Origin: Megalonaias nervosa
Lineage: Eukaryota; Mollusca; Bivalvia; Unionida; Unionidae
Assembly (NCBI GenBank): GCA_016617855.1
Contig: JAECUM010094234.1
Coordinates: 1 to 64,000, forward strand
Length of the DNA stretch: 64,000 nt
Reading direction: 5' to 3'
The notes under the pieces are model-generated. The model had not been told where the DNA came from, did not search any database, and saw only the letters and a list, made by a program, of their open reading frames with translations. Both the position numbers and the translations under genes were made by a program. Shown here piece by piece: positions 1 through 11,000 of the stretch (position 1 is its first letter; the number at the start of each line of letters is the position of its first letter).

Positions 1-900
1 TGGTATTAATGGACATAAGATATTGGCCATGGCATAGGAACATCAGCTTAATTTTTTCTGATAGTTAATTATTTTTGTGTGAATGTGTGATATTTGCGTG
101 TAATTATAAGCAGCAGGAGATAGGATCTGGTATTTTGGTGAAGCATTACTCTAGGTGTATGGAGAAGGAAGTGATATAGCTAACTTGTCTGTATAAATAT
201 TAGCCCATAGGCTTTGATTTGCCACATGTATAAGGAGTCTTGTAATTAAATGTACTGCTTCATTACCATAGCTCTTCATGTGTTGGCCCATCTGCAAATA
301 ACACCTACTCAGATTGTTTACATATGTGTGTGTGTGTGTGTGTGTAGCATTTTATGTCATCTCCGTACAATAGTGGCTGTACAATGTTCATAGGGTTTCA
401 TCATTGCTATAATTTACCATGGACTCTGAATTGAAATACCAGACATAAAATGTTTTTTTCATAAAATCAAATTTCTTTTCGCAATGTATTGCATGGTTTG
501 GAATGAATTAAACTGAAACATTCTGCAAAAGGTTTTGTACAGCCTGGTTTTGATCTATGCCACAAATTTTACTACAAAACAATGTCTGAAAGGGAGGAAA
601 ATGTTATTTGAGATATATATATGGGTATGCATACATATGAACATATAGATGTCAAGAAACTGAGAAAAAACATTTTTTGTTAAGTTCATTACTATAATCT
701 CCATCAGTTTTCTTGCCATGCCCAAATAACTGATGAGACCTACTGTATATTGATTTCTCACACCACTATATTTCATACTACTGGTGCTTTGGTTAAGATA
801 ATTTTGTGAAAGTCCATGACTTATAGTTGTGTTTTATGTTAGAAGTACTTAAAATTCTTTAAAAGGGGAGATATATTTCTTTCTAAATGTACTAGAAGGC
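1..900. other. non-coding stretch, upstream/intronic
   Basis: No supportable exon was seen in this stretch. It is AT-rich with a short TG microsatellite near 324-345. It may be intron or upstream sequence of the ZFTRAF1-like gene, whose first coding exon was not found in the window. Confidence 0.5.
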
Positions 901-906
901 ACTTAC

Positions 907-1083
907 CAAAAGGTTGACCTGTATTTCCATCTTTGCTCACCAAGGTTCTGATAAGATAACCCGATCTACACCTGGGTGTATCAAGCAGATATTTCTGTGC
1001 TTCAGGTCTGTGAATTTCATTAGATGCAGCGGCAAGCCACCACATACAATCAAAATTATGTTGTTCAGATTTGAACACTGTTC
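907..1083 (-). pseudogene. possible isolated coding exon of unknown family
   Basis: A minus-strand open frame of about 59 codons runs from a plausible acceptor (AG complementary to 1084-1085) to a strong donor, with GTAAGT complementary to 901-906. The length is 177 bp, divisible by three. The peptide includes the stretch RPEAQKYLLDTPRCRSGYL, which I do not recognise. A diverged inverted copy of its central part lies at 1354-1450 and carries an in-frame stop. It could be an exon of an unknown gene, a gene fragment or part of a repeat; no adjoining exon was found. Confidence 0.25.
928..1024 (-). repeat. left arm of a 97-bp imperfect inverted repeat
   Basis: The reverse complement of 928-1024 aligns by eye with 1354-1450. 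The best part is the final ~64 bp, at roughly 80% identity, including GGGTTATC and ATCAGAACCTTGG. The loop is about 330 bp. Confidence 0.6.
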
Positions 1084-1353
1084 CTACATGATTGAGACAA
1101 GGGGAGCACACAACTTGAATGGACTGATAAATAGGCAATTTTCCACTGCCGTTCCATGTTTGTACAAATACCTTTTACTCAAATACACCTATAATGGCTT
1201 CCCTCCGGTACATAGTCATACTTTCAATGTTAAACTTACAAAGTAACCTTTTTAAGTCAATTGCTACCACCATTTCCAGCCGATGTACAATGCACCACTG
1301 TTACATGTTATTGGTTAGTTGACATTACATACTAAAGGAGGAAACTCATGAAA

Positions 1354-1450
1354 TCCAATAGATCTCATTAGGATAAATCACTAAAATATCAGTTTGATCC
1401 TCCAAGGTGTAGAAAGGGTTATCACATCAGAACCTTGGCTAGCAAAGATG
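1354..1450 (+). repeat. right arm of the 97-bp imperfect inverted repeat
   Basis: This is the plus-strand copy of the 928-1024 sequence. It reads as a peptide related to the other arm (PPRCRKGYHIRTLASKD against TPRCRSGYLIRTLVSKD), but has a stop codon upstream in the same frame. It therefore looks like a decayed, inverted duplicate. Confidence 0.6.
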
Positions 1451-2070
1451 CCTTTATTTTATTCTTGAGGTGACGGTTTAAACTCATTGGGGCAGTTTTG
1501 CTGTTGTTGTTGCTTTTTAAAGCAGTCTTGTATATGACCTCAATTATTGCTAAATAACTTATTTACTCATATATACCATATATACAAATCCTTACCCTGA
1601 CCTCTGGTATGTATATATTTATTAGGTTTCAAAGCACATCAACACAGTTGTGACCATTTGATTAAAAGCTAATGTCCAGATATGTAAAGGTAAAACTTTC
1701 CCCCACCCCAATAAACTAAAAGACTTCTTAAGATGTCTATCAGAATGGTGCCAATCTGACATTCAAACTCTTCCACCCCACCCCCCAAAAAAATATGTCC
1801 AAGATTTTCTCTGCTTGTACATCATGAAAAGTCATCTTAACTGAGTATGCCTAAAAATCTTGCCATGTGAACACCAGCAAGGTAATATGCAGTCTAGGTG
1901 AAGTTCACCCTTCTGAAGATATACATGAGGCAGGTATACATGTCGTATATGTCAACACATCTGCTAAATATGACTAATCTCCAATATTAGATGTTTTGGG
2001 TTTTAAGGCTTTTTGGTGGTTTTCATGAAATATAATTGAGTAAATATGAAGAACGTGCTGATTTACATAT
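1451..2070. other. non-coding, nothing recognised
   Basis: AT-rich sequence with no exon, RNA gene or clear repeat seen. Confidence 0.5.
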
Positions 2071-2076
2071 ATGAAG

Positions 2077-2310
2077 TCAGTGTATGAAATCTTCCAATGT
2101 GCCAGTCTGACATCTGAAGAGAAACAGGTGGCTAGAGGACAGCTTTGGCTGCTTTATCATCCATTTCATATATGGAATCTTCCATAGTGAGTCTGACATC
2201 CAAGAAGAAATAGGTGGCTGCTTTATTGCCCTTTTCGTGTATGGAATATTCCATAGTGCCAATCTGACATCCAAGGAGAAACAGGTGACTGCTGTGCACC
2301 TTTGGTTGTT
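2077..2310. repeat. degenerate ~70-bp tandem repeat, 3 copies
   Basis: The core 'tatggaat(c/a)ttccatagtg' followed by 'tctgacatcc(a)' and 'gaaa(c/t)aggtg' recurs three times at ~70 bp spacing. The open frame across it on the minus strand is a by-product of the repeat. Confidence 0.7.
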
Positions 2311-2564
2311 TTATCGTCCCTTTCGTTACTCCTAATACTGTACCAATATGTCAAGGAAGTCAGTAGTACAGAATACCTGATTGTACATGTATGAACAAAT
2401 GATGTTTTTTTTTCAAAGATTGAAATATCAGTAGGCTGCTATATTTAAGGTGATGCACGGCTTTCATTGTGGTCAGTGATTCCAAAAAGATCATGAAATT
2501 TGATCATTGAGAGACTTCAGTTTAGGTTTAAAGATCCCAAGTATAGCAGGAATTTCAGCTGTAA

Positions 2565-3380
2565 AAATGTAGCTTTGTCCATGCAGTAACCAGCTGTAAA
2601 AATAGATGCTTTGTCCATGCATTAAACAGCTGTAAAAATGGATGCTTTGTCCATGCATTAAACAGCTGTAAAACTGGAGACTTTGTCCATGCAGTAACCA
2701 GCTGTAAAAATGAATGCTTTGTCCATGCATTAAACAGCTGCAAAAATGAATGCTTGTCCATGCATTAAACAGCTGCAAAAATGGAGGCTTTGTCCATGCA
2801 GTAACCAGCTGTAAAAATGTAGACTTTGCCCATGGAGTACCAGCTGTAAAAATGGAGTATTTTATCCATGCTGTAACCAGTTGTAAAACTGGAGGCTTTG
2901 TCCATGCAGTAGCCAGATGTAAGAATGGAAGCTTTGTCCATGCAGTAACCAGCTATAAAAATGGATGCTTTGTCCATGCATTAAATAGCTGTAAAACTGG
3001 AGACTTTGTCCATGTAGTAACCAGCTGTAAAAATGGATGCTTTGTCCATGCATTAAACAGCTGAAAAAATGGAGGCTTTGTCCATGCAGTAACCAGCTGT
3101 AAAAATGTAGACTTTGCCCATGGAGTACCAGCTGTAAAAATGGAGACTTTATCCATGCTGTAACCAGCTGTAAAACTGGAGGCTTTGTCCATGCAGTAAC
3201 CAGCTGTAAGAATGGAAGCTTTGTCCATGCAGTAACCAGCTGTAAAAATGTAGACTTTGCCCATGGAGTACCAGCTGTAAAAATGGAGACTTTGTCCATG
3301 CATTCAATACCTGTAAAAATGGAGACTATATCCATGCATTAAACACCTGTATAAATGGAGACTTTGTCCAGTAACCAGCT
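2565..3380. repeat. 36-bp minisatellite, ~22 copies
   Basis: The unit contains TTTGTCCATGCAGTAACC followed by AGCTGTAAAAATGG. The spacing is 36 bp (for example ATGC at 2581 and 2617). Variants swap 'attaaa' for 'agtaac' and 'ggcttt' for 'tgcttt'. Nearly every unit has a CAGCTG hexamer (an E-box-type bHLH site). Because 36 is a multiple of three, long pseudo-ORFs appear on both strands. The array lies upstream of the first exon detected for the ZFTRAF1-like gene. Confidence 0.95.
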
Positions 3381-3712
3381 GCTCTGTGTGGATTCACAAC
3401 AGGAGCTGCAATATCAAGTCTCCACTTTCAAAACAATGTGTATCCGATGGCATAGTCATAATTGGAGCTAGGCTTTGATTTCACTGAATTTATTCTGAAA
3501 ACTTAGAACATTGGTAACTGAGGACTTCTTCGACCAGGAAATATCAGAATTAAAGTGCCATATTGGAAAGATTGATTTTTGTTTCTGTACAAATGCGTTT
3601 TGCACTGCTTCTAGATGAGGATGAATTGCATGTCAGACGTTGGAGGAAATTTGGTTTCTTATTGTACAGGGTTTTGTATTTGTGCCATAAGATAATGTCA
3701 TGTGCAGAATTA

Positions 3713-3802
3713 GATGGATTAATGGAAGGAATTAGATGGATTAATGGAAAGAATTGGATGGGTTAATGGAAAGAATTAGATGGATTAATGGAATGTTTTG
3801 TA
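3713..3802. repeat. 22-bp tandem repeat, 4 copies
   Basis: Four copies of 'attagatggattaatggaa' plus 2-3 bases, with one copy reading 'attggatgggtt'. Confidence 0.85.
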
Positions 3803-3933
3803 GTGCACACTTAAGGAGCAAGTTTTGTTCATGAGATAAAATTATTATTTATTTGCCTGACCATTATAGGCTTTCTAAATGGGAGGTTCTGAATGGAAAG
3901 TTAGAATGGGAGGATCTGAATGGGAGGTTCTGA

Positions 3934-4160
3934 GACCAGGTGCTTCAGCTCCTCTAGCCTAAAGTTGAGTCTGAGGTAGTGTATTACACTGAGATGACAG
4001 TGGCTTGCTTGATCAGACCAGGTGTTTCTGCTCCTCTAGCCTAAAGTTGAGTCTGAGGTAGTGTATTACACTGAGATGACAGTGGCTTGCTTGATCAGAC
4101 CAGGTGTTTCTGCTCCTCTAGCCTAAAGTTGAGTCTGAAGTAGTGTATTGAACTGAAACA
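3934..4160. repeat. 82-bp tandem repeat, 2.7 copies
   Basis: GACCAGGTG starts units at 3934, 4016 and 4098. The first two are almost identical, including 'ctcctctagcctaaagttg' and 'gatgacagtggcttgcttg'. Confidence 0.95.
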
Positions 4161-4254
4161 GCAGCAACCAGATCTTTCCTCAGCTTGACTACCAGGATTG
4201 CACCTCCACTTAGATGGAACACAACCTATGGCAACCTCTTGTGAAATGCAGGAT

Positions 4255-4635
4255 GGCTCATCAGGCCTATTCTGTATCCTGGGCTCACAGGGGCTTGCTT
4301 GGTCATTGGACAGTTTTAAATTCTGTATCCCTGGGCTGACAGGGGCTTGCTTGGTCATTGGACATTTTTAAATTCTGTATCCCTGGGCTGACAGGGGCTT
4401 GCTTGGTCATTGGACAGTTTTAAATTCTGTATCCCTGGGCTGACAGGGGCTTGCTTGGTCATTGGACATTTTTAAATTCTGTATCCCTGGGCTGACAGGG
4501 GCTTGCTTGGTCATTGGTCATTTTAAATTCTGCATCCCTGGGCTCACAGCAGTTGCTTGGTCATTGGGCATTTTAAATTATGTATCCCTGGGCTGACAGG
4601 GGCTTGCTTGGTCATTGGACATTTTAAATTCTTCT
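4255..4635. repeat. 52-bp minisatellite, ~7 copies
   Basis: The unit contains ATTCTGTATCCCTGGGCTGA then CAGGGGCTTGCTTGGTCATT and 'ggacattttta'. Starts at 4320 and 4372 give the period. The words 'ggcttgcttg' and 'gatca/tcatt' are shared with the neighbouring 82-bp array, so the two may have a common ancestor. Confidence 0.95.
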
Positions 4636-5068
4636 CAGGAAAGTTGCCCAGAGTAGTAAGTATATTCAATGTAGGATGCAGAGCTGACATTACTCTATTA
4701 CGGACACAAGTCAGTTCATGTATCTGTGCATTCGTGCATGTACATGCATGCTTGCATTTTTTTTCTCACTCCAATGATTATTTTAGTCCTAATGTAAGGC
4801 ATTCTCCCGTCTATCACTCCAGAAAACTTAAAACAGCTAGAAGCATGAACCCAAAGTTTTGACTTCTGATATGCTTGGTTTTGAAGTTCATTTCTATTAT
4901 GAGATACTCTAGCGTATATTCAAAGTCTGGCTTGAGCTTTTTTTGTCATAGCTTGATAAGGAAGTGGCAAAATTTGACACAGTGATTTTAAATGCTGTTT
5001 TATGTCCCTTAGAGCAACTGCTAATTGGAAATCCGTCAGTTTTTTTTATGTCAATATTTCCTTTTCAG

Positions 5069-8000
5069 TGTTCCAATGGTCATCTTATGTGTGCAGGCTG
5101 TTTCAATCATTTACTGGCTGATGCCCGCTTAAAAGATGAGACTGCCACATGCCCAAACTGCAGATGCGAAATTAGCAAAACCACGTGTCTCCGCAACCTC
5201 GCAGTAGAGAAAGCAGTCTCAGAGCTTCCCTCTCAGTGCCAGTATTGTAACTGCCAATTGCCAAGACATTTACTGAGCTACCATGAACAGGAGCAGTGTC
5301 AAGAGAGGTGAGAGGGTCATGAGATTGGTGTTGGTAAGATAGAACTGCTTAATCTCATTCATGCTCATATCCGCCATCTTTTTCCAGGTTATTGTGTATA
5401 GGTAGCCATTTGAGGAGAATGCTTGCATGTGTGTTGTCCCCCCAAATGGACAGTTGCTATGTCCATCTGTACACACATGAAAGCACCCCTCCAGGTTTGA
5501 TACTGTCATCACTAATTTTTGGAAATGCGATGTTTTCTTTCCTTTTCTGTTGTTAACAGCAGCATCAGGATGGCTAGAATGGTTTGGGAGAAAACACAGG
5601 GGTACGTGTGTGGTAGCCTACCTGTCACTACCCCTGGACTCTGGTCGTCTACTGGACGGCTCGGAAGTTGACCAGTTTGGTGATCTTTACAACCAACCAA
5701 TCAAATAGCGGCAAGTATTTTATGTCTTTGAATAGTGAACAAACATGCATGCTTGTAATTAACCAAGTCAGCAGTTTTGATGTTAAGTACAGACAAAATG
5801 TAAAGTTTAGATTGTTGGACATTATTCCAGTCAGCAATAAAAGAAAAATTGGTTACTTGTAAAAACTCTAAAAAATTTAGTAATCTCTATAATAAAACTG
5901 GCATCAGACTCGTGAATAAACAATTATGTTAGGAGTTATGAGGCACTTAACATGTGTTTTTTTTCTGATATTGTTATGCAGATGTTGAATGGTAATTCAG
6001 ATAAAAATCTAGAAAACAAAAGATAATTTTTTGTAGTTCCTTATATTTATAGTACTGTAATAAATTGCACATTTGTTTGTTTAGATTTGACTAATTATAT
6101 TTATTTCAATTATGAAGTCTATAATTACATAATGATTAAGGAAAAATGTTGTACTTGGATTATGCATGTATACACTTGGTGTTCAGATGTTGTTCAAGAT
6201 TCAATGATGATGTGTTAGCAATCCAAATTTCACTAACTTGAAAAATATGTATTCTGTAAGTGCAAGAAATAGAGAGAAGTCCTACCATAATAAAGACAAT
6301 ACAATTTTTGGAAAGTCCAATTTCCAACTAAGGACTGCTTTTGAAGAGAACAAAACACTACTATCATGTTAAGTCCTAATGGAAATGGAGATATTGTAGA
6401 AGAACAGTTACTACACTTGGTGCTGAGTTATTTGAAAGTAAAACATTATCTCACAGTTTATTAAAGATTTAGACTAACTCTAGAGAGAAAAATATCAGTC
6501 ATAGTGCTCCAGTTCAAAAATATCAGTCATAGTGCTCCAGTTCAAAAATATCAGTCATAGTGCTCCAGTTCAGTTCAAGACTTAGATCATAAAGGTTATC
6601 ATTTTAATCAAATGGTTTATTATCCATAGAGAAAAGTTTTGTTATGAGACCTTTGCAAATTTTTTTTTATAGTTTTAACCTTACAATAGTTCTCTTTCCC
6701 AATGATAAACAGCTCTCAGCGATGGACCAGAGGTGTGATGACAAACAAGTGGAGACCAGATTTTGTTCCTTTTTATTTTCTTTTTTTTTACTTTTTTTTT
6801 TAAATCTGCACAATGGTAGGTATACCCTCCCTCCCCCCTCCAAAAATACTAAGAAAATATTTTTAAATACTGGTTAGCAAGAGCATTCTTACAAACTTGC
6901 TTTTGTTGTAACACTGATGATTGATCGTCTTCAATTGCTGTAGATTTTCAAAGGGAAATCATGGCTATGTCAGAGCCTTGATTCAGTGAAATGTCAGTTA
7001 TCAATACATCAGTCAATTATCCACAATTTTACTGATCCATGCAATTGGAATGTCCTCGGTGAATTACAGTATTTATTATTTGTCTTTATTATGATGATTA
7101 TTATTATTTATTTATTTATTTATTTATTAATAGACGAATTCCATATCTTCCAGGGGTTCAGGTAGTTGACATTTCACTGTAAAATGTACAGTCAATACTC
7201 GTGTATGGCATATCATCTGATTTGATTCATTTCAGTATTTTATTTAAAAAATCATAATTTTGCTAGTGGGATTAAAACCAGAAGAACTTGCTTTGAAAAA
7301 TTAATTAATTCAGCTTATGGAGGGCACAGATTGAATTGGGATGGGTGGTCATCAGTCCAATACTCTGGGTGATCGGAATGTTTTTTTTTAAAATTGTATT
7401 GGAGTAATGAATGTTTGATTTTATGTGCATAAGGGTAAGGGAGATAGCCTCCTTAATGTGATCTTTTCGAGCCTTGCTATCCAGAATTTATCAGTATTTT
7501 CTTCACCTTGTTTATTTCCTTTTCTAATTTAATTTTGTTTTCTGCTTTAGACCCTGCTCCTGCAAGTACACTCGGATTGGGTGTCGGTGGCGGGGTCCCT
7601 ATCACGAGTTGCAGGGGCATGAGGAAACGTGCATGCATCCCAAAAAGTCGGGAGAGGAGATAATGGACGCTCTGCAGTTGATACAAAGTCAGCAGGAAGA
7701 GAAATTGAAAATGTATAATGACATTTTCAACCTGCTCTCTCTCGAGAAGGTCACCTTTAATGGTAATATGAAGCTTCATTTTGTAGGTGTTACCCTTTTC
7801 CATTTGTATATCTCTACACATATTAGGTGTTACCCTTTTCCACTTGTATTGTCTCTACACTTGTTAGGTGTTATCTTTTTCCATTTGTATGTCTCTACGC
7901 CTGTTAGGTCTTACCCTTTTCCATTTGTATGTCTCTACACGTATTAGGTGTTACCATTATACTTCTGTATATCTCTATACATATTGATTGTTACTATGGA

Positions 8001-11000
8001 GGCCTACATAAGTTCAACCTGTTACTCTACACATATCAGGTCAAAGCCTTCCATTAGATTTAAAGCTGGAGGTGAGTTACCAAAGTAGGCAGGGGTTTGG
8101 TGGGACCTCTCCCAATAGGGGATACAAGTTTTCTTTTTAAAAATCTGGTTGTAAAGTAAAAGTAGCCAGGTAAATCACCCGGCTTCTGGCTGGTAAGGGA
8201 AGCCCTGTTAGGTGTTATCATGTAAAGTAAAAGTAGCCAGGTAAATCACCCGGCTTCTGGCTGGTAAGGGAAGCCCTGTTAGGTGTTATCATTTTACATC
8301 TGTATGTCAGGTGCTGCATTTGCATTTCATGACATAATCTTTATGTTTCAACACTTTAAATTCACTTAGCATATGTTCCACTGTTGTTGTTTGTTTTGTG
8401 CCACCCTGTAGCGGTTTGTCTTTTAATACCAAAATGTATTTGTGAAATCTCCCTATTGGTCAAGTTTGAGAAGTTTGTAAAAATATAGCTTAAAACTATA
8501 GGTAACATCCTATGTATACCTGTGAGGCCAGACGCTTTACAGAAAATAATAACTTTTGGCTCCATTTTCTCAGACTTTATTGGAATGTTACCTTGAAACA
8601 TGTTCCAAGAGATTTGTGTGTTTTTGGTGATAACCCTAGGTACTATTTGGTTTCCATAGTAGAAAATGTGTTGACATGTCACCTGTTGCTACTGGAATAG
8701 TTTTGATCAAACATTGTAAAATGCTTGTTAGATGTTGTACCAACATTACAGCATTGGTGGCTTCCTTAACAACTTTTTAGCTTGCATAGCATCTTGGTGG
8801 AAAATATAATGTTGATATCAATACTTCATGGCAGATTTGCGGAAATGTATTTTATGACATACTCTACAATTATGTTTCTGAGGTTGAACTTGTGTAGGCC
8901 TCCATAGCAACTGTTTGAGTTCAGTAGCAACCAGGTGTGCAAGACTTTTCAACCAACCCAACAGGCCAATAGGCATTCTTTAGAAAGGTGCAATGTGTGA
9001 TTTGGATTTTTAACATAGCTTTAACAATTTTAGTCATATTGCTATGATGTCTGCAGTATGGCAGTTTATAATATTGTCTTGTACTGCGGCATCATGCCGC
9101 AGACATGTAGCAGCATGTCCCACCTAGTCACATTATCCTGACACCAGGCTGACCAGTCCTAACACTAACCTCTTAATCCTGAGTGCATGTGAAGCAGCTA
9201 TTGGTACCATTTTAAAAAGTCTTTGGTATGATCCAGCCAGGGTTCGAACCTGTGACCTCATGCATCTGAGGTGGATGCTCTAACCACTTAGAGTGGTGCA
9301 AGGTGATTGACAGAAGAGAAAAGTAATATACAATATGCATGGAAAAAGGAAAAAATAAAATAGTGCAAAAGTAAAACAAATTTCCCAGAAAGTTTGGATA
9401 AGAGACAAATTCAGTGTATAGTTCATAAGTGTGCACTTCCTTTTGTCTTTTTTTTACAGGTATTCTTTGTGCCAATTTTGTGTTTTTATTGGGAAGTTTC
9501 TGATAGTCAGACTTATTGGGTCTGTAGACTTTTGGTAACACGGTAATAATCTCATGCCTTTTTATTGAAAAGTTTCTCATAGTCTGATTTAGTGCTATAG
9601 TAGGCCCATAGACTAAGTTTAACTCTGTGATAGACTAAGGTTAACTCTGTAATAGACTAAGGTTAACTCTGTGATAGACTAAGGTTAAGTCTGTAATAGA
9701 CTAAGTTTAACTCTGTAATAGACTAAGTTTAAGTTTAACTCTGTAATAGACTAAGTTTAACTCTGTGATAGACTGAGTTTAACTCTGTAATAGACTAAGT
9801 TTAACTCTGTAATAGACTAAGTTTAACTCTGTGATAGACTAAGTTTAACTCTGTAATAGACTAAGTTTAACTCTGTAATAGACTTAGTTTAACTCTGTGA
9901 TAGACTAAGTTTAACTCTGTAATAGACTAAGGTTAACTCTGTAATAGACTAAGTTTAGCTCTGTAATAGACTAAGTTTAACTCTGTAATAGACTAAGTTT
10001 AACTCTGTGATAGACTAAGTTTAACTCTGTAATAGACTAAGTTTAACTCTGTAATAGACTAAGTTTAACTCTGTGATAGACTAAGGTTAACTCCTGATAG
10101 ACTAAGGTTAACTCTGTAATAGACTAAGGTTAACATTGTAATAATCTCTGGCTGTTTCATTAAGTTTCTCATGGTCTGATTTAGTGTCATATTAGGCATG
10201 CAGACTAATGTTATCCATGTAACTAGCAACCATTTGCTTTAGCAGCTAGGTGGAATAAAGAAAACACAAAAGGGGATTAACTTTAGAGGACTGTCCCATA
10301 GGATATGTTCTACCAAAGTTTGCTTTTGATGATTTCCCCCAGTAACTTTTTTTTAGCTTCCATAGTAACCAACTGAAAAAATATTTTTGGTATATCCCCA
10401 AAAACGTCTGGGCTAACTTGTATCAGATTTTGTGGCAATGTTCTTCAGATCATGATCTGTTAAGCCGTGTTTACAGTGGCTTCACTGGCAATTGTTTTTG
10501 ATTAATAACAACCAGGTCATGGTCTTTGAAGCTGTTTTTGGTGGCTTCCCTGCAAGTCTAATAAGTTGTGTTTTTGGTGTCTTCTGACAGTTTTGGATCC
10601 ATACCAACCAGGAGAAAAAATGTATTTTTGACATCGCAAATGAATTTGGTAAGTTTTGATCATACATTATGAATGAACCTTAAGATATGTTCTACTAAAG
10701 TTTGTTTTTTTGGCTTTGCTAACAAACTTTTGTCTTCCTTTTTGACCAAGATTGAATTTTTGTACGTTGCTCTGTGAGGCAAGTCTTCATCTTTCTTTCA
10801 GATCTCCAGCTGAAACCATATAGAACTGATGACTTCCTGACAAAGTTGTTTTATGAGACAAGTCTTCATCTTTCTTTCAGATCTCCAGTTGAAACCATAC
10901 AGAACTGATGACTTCCTGACAAAGTTGTTCTATGAGACAAGTCGGTTCACAGCTTTCAACCAGCAGTGGGTCATTAAAGCTAAAGTTCTGCATGATCAGA

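Larger units (their letters stand above)
5308..7550 (+). other. intron of the ZFTRAF1-like gene
   Basis: The intron is bounded by GTGAGA at 5308 and GCTTTAG ending at 7550. It contains a 28-bp repeat (6488-6572), poly-T/poly-A tracts near 6660-6800 and an ATT/TTTA microsatellite at ~7088-7130. No other exon was seen. Confidence 0.85.

Noticed and set aside
2491..3335. Several 65-157 codon open frames on both strands
   Set aside because: They are products of the 36-bp minisatellite (unit length divisible by three) with repeated peptides and no splice or start context.
4964..5068. Upstream extension of the first ZFTRAF1 exon to an ATG-like start at 4964
   Set aside because: The peptide before 5069 is hydrophobic and unlike a RING finger, and a good acceptor (TTTTCAG) precedes the first conserved cysteine, so this is intron.
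7763..7947. Continuation of the second ZFTRAF1 exon frame into the 36-bp repeat
   Set aside because: The donor at 7763 joins in phase to 10881 with the conserved C-terminal domain; the extension is minisatellite-encoded.
9612..10135. Regularly spaced repeats resembling a CRISPR array
   Set aside because: The units are directly tandem with no unique spacers, and the DNA is eukaryotic. The same applies to the other arrays in the window.
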